DNA of 40,746 nucleotides from Kofleriaceae bacterium. Its GTDB lineage: Bacteria > Myxococcota_A > Polyangia > Haliangiales > Haliangiaceae. The stretch is from the NCBI GenBank assembly GCA_025357755.1, contig JANXOP010000069.1:1-40746 (forward strand), in the 5' to 3' direction. The notes beneath the pieces are model-generated. The model saw nothing but the letters and a program-made list of their open reading frames with translations, had not been told where the DNA came from and did not search any database. A program made the translations under genes and the position numbers. Every line of letters begins with the position of its first letter. The first letter of the stretch is position 1. Below, in pieces: positions 40,667-40,746 of this stretch.

Positions 40667-40746
40667 ATGAGGGAGGGCATCCGACTCACGGCGTTCTTGC
40701 TCGCGATCGCCCTCGCGACGAGCCGTTTGGGCCTCCTGGCCCACGA
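40667..40746 (+). CDS. N-terminal fragment of a membrane protein, possibly a metalloprotease
   Basis: An ATG at 40667 opens a frame that runs to the end of the window: MREGIRLTAFLLAIALATSR and then LGLLAH plus an incomplete GA codon (Glu or Asp). The hydrophobic run suggests a first membrane helix. If the next residue is Glu, the HE at the end would fit the start of an HExxH motif as in M50-type membrane proteases, but only two of the five residues could be seen, so this is speculative. There is no clear ribosome-binding site. Gene orientation (divergent from the PEGA gene) supports a real start. Confidence 0.35.
   Translation, partial: MREGIRLTAFLLAIALATSRLGLLAH

Noticed and set aside
1..40746. 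tRNA, rRNA, CRISPR array, insertion sequence or prophage
   Set aside because: No tRNA cloverleaf, rRNA-like stretch, regularly spaced repeats, transposase, integrase or phage gene was seen on either strand by reading; a covariance-model search would be the firm test.

Overview
The window is a dense, high-G+C stretch of bacterial chromosome (about two thirds G+C by eye) with no tRNA, rRNA, CRISPR array, insertion sequence or phage gene that I could find. A myxobacterium-like Gram-negative (Myxococcota, perhaps the Haliangium/Kofleriaceae side) is suggested by menaquinone synthesis, many lipoproteins and outer-membrane proteins, a PilZ-receiver-DUF4388 protein, an FHA-GGDEF protein, a PEGA-barrel protein and YXWGXW repeats. 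This placement is inference from gene content, not a phylogenetic result.

Layout. (1) 1-5938, minus: a translationally coupled menaquinone operon, polyprenyl diphosphate synthase - menG - menF - menD - menB - menA (cut by the window edge). (2) 6084-9909, plus: a PilZ / degenerate receiver / DUF4388 protein, then a DUF5916 outer-membrane-type protein. (3) 10052-15579: a one-helix membrane protein divergent from a PilT-like ATPase that has lost several catalytic residues, then an FHA-GGDEF diguanylate cyclase and MutS2. (4) 15583-19858, minus: three exported TPR proteins and a beta-propeller lipoprotein, probably one operon. (5) 19997-22847, plus: a TPR protein ending in an MshEN-like (possible c-di-GMP-binding) domain and a TonB-dependent receptor. 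(6) 22844-25038, minus: two coupled lipoproteins, one with YXWGXW repeats. (7) 25182-29653, plus: a large GH63-type glycosidase and an amylo-alpha-1,6-glucosidase, coupled. (8) 29622-31514, minus: a receiver-GGDEF-EAL protein whose EAL domain looks inactive. (9) 31605-36436, minus: a tetR-emrB-emrA-tolC tripartite efflux operon. (10) 36505-40746: an unrecognised protein, an M13 metallopeptidase lipoprotein, a PEGA/outer-membrane barrel protein, and the first codons of a further membrane protein.

The recurring theme outside the housekeeping operons is c-di-GMP signalling: two GGDEF proteins, a PilZ protein, a possible MshEN reader and a PilT-like motor relative lie within 26 kb, and several of these proteins carry substitutions at catalytic or phosphorylation residues. 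The most interesting leads are the PilT-like pseudo-ATPase with a duplicated N-terminal domain, the GH63 enzyme whose expected general acid is valine, and two near-identical inverted repeats abutting the start codons of two unrelated genes.
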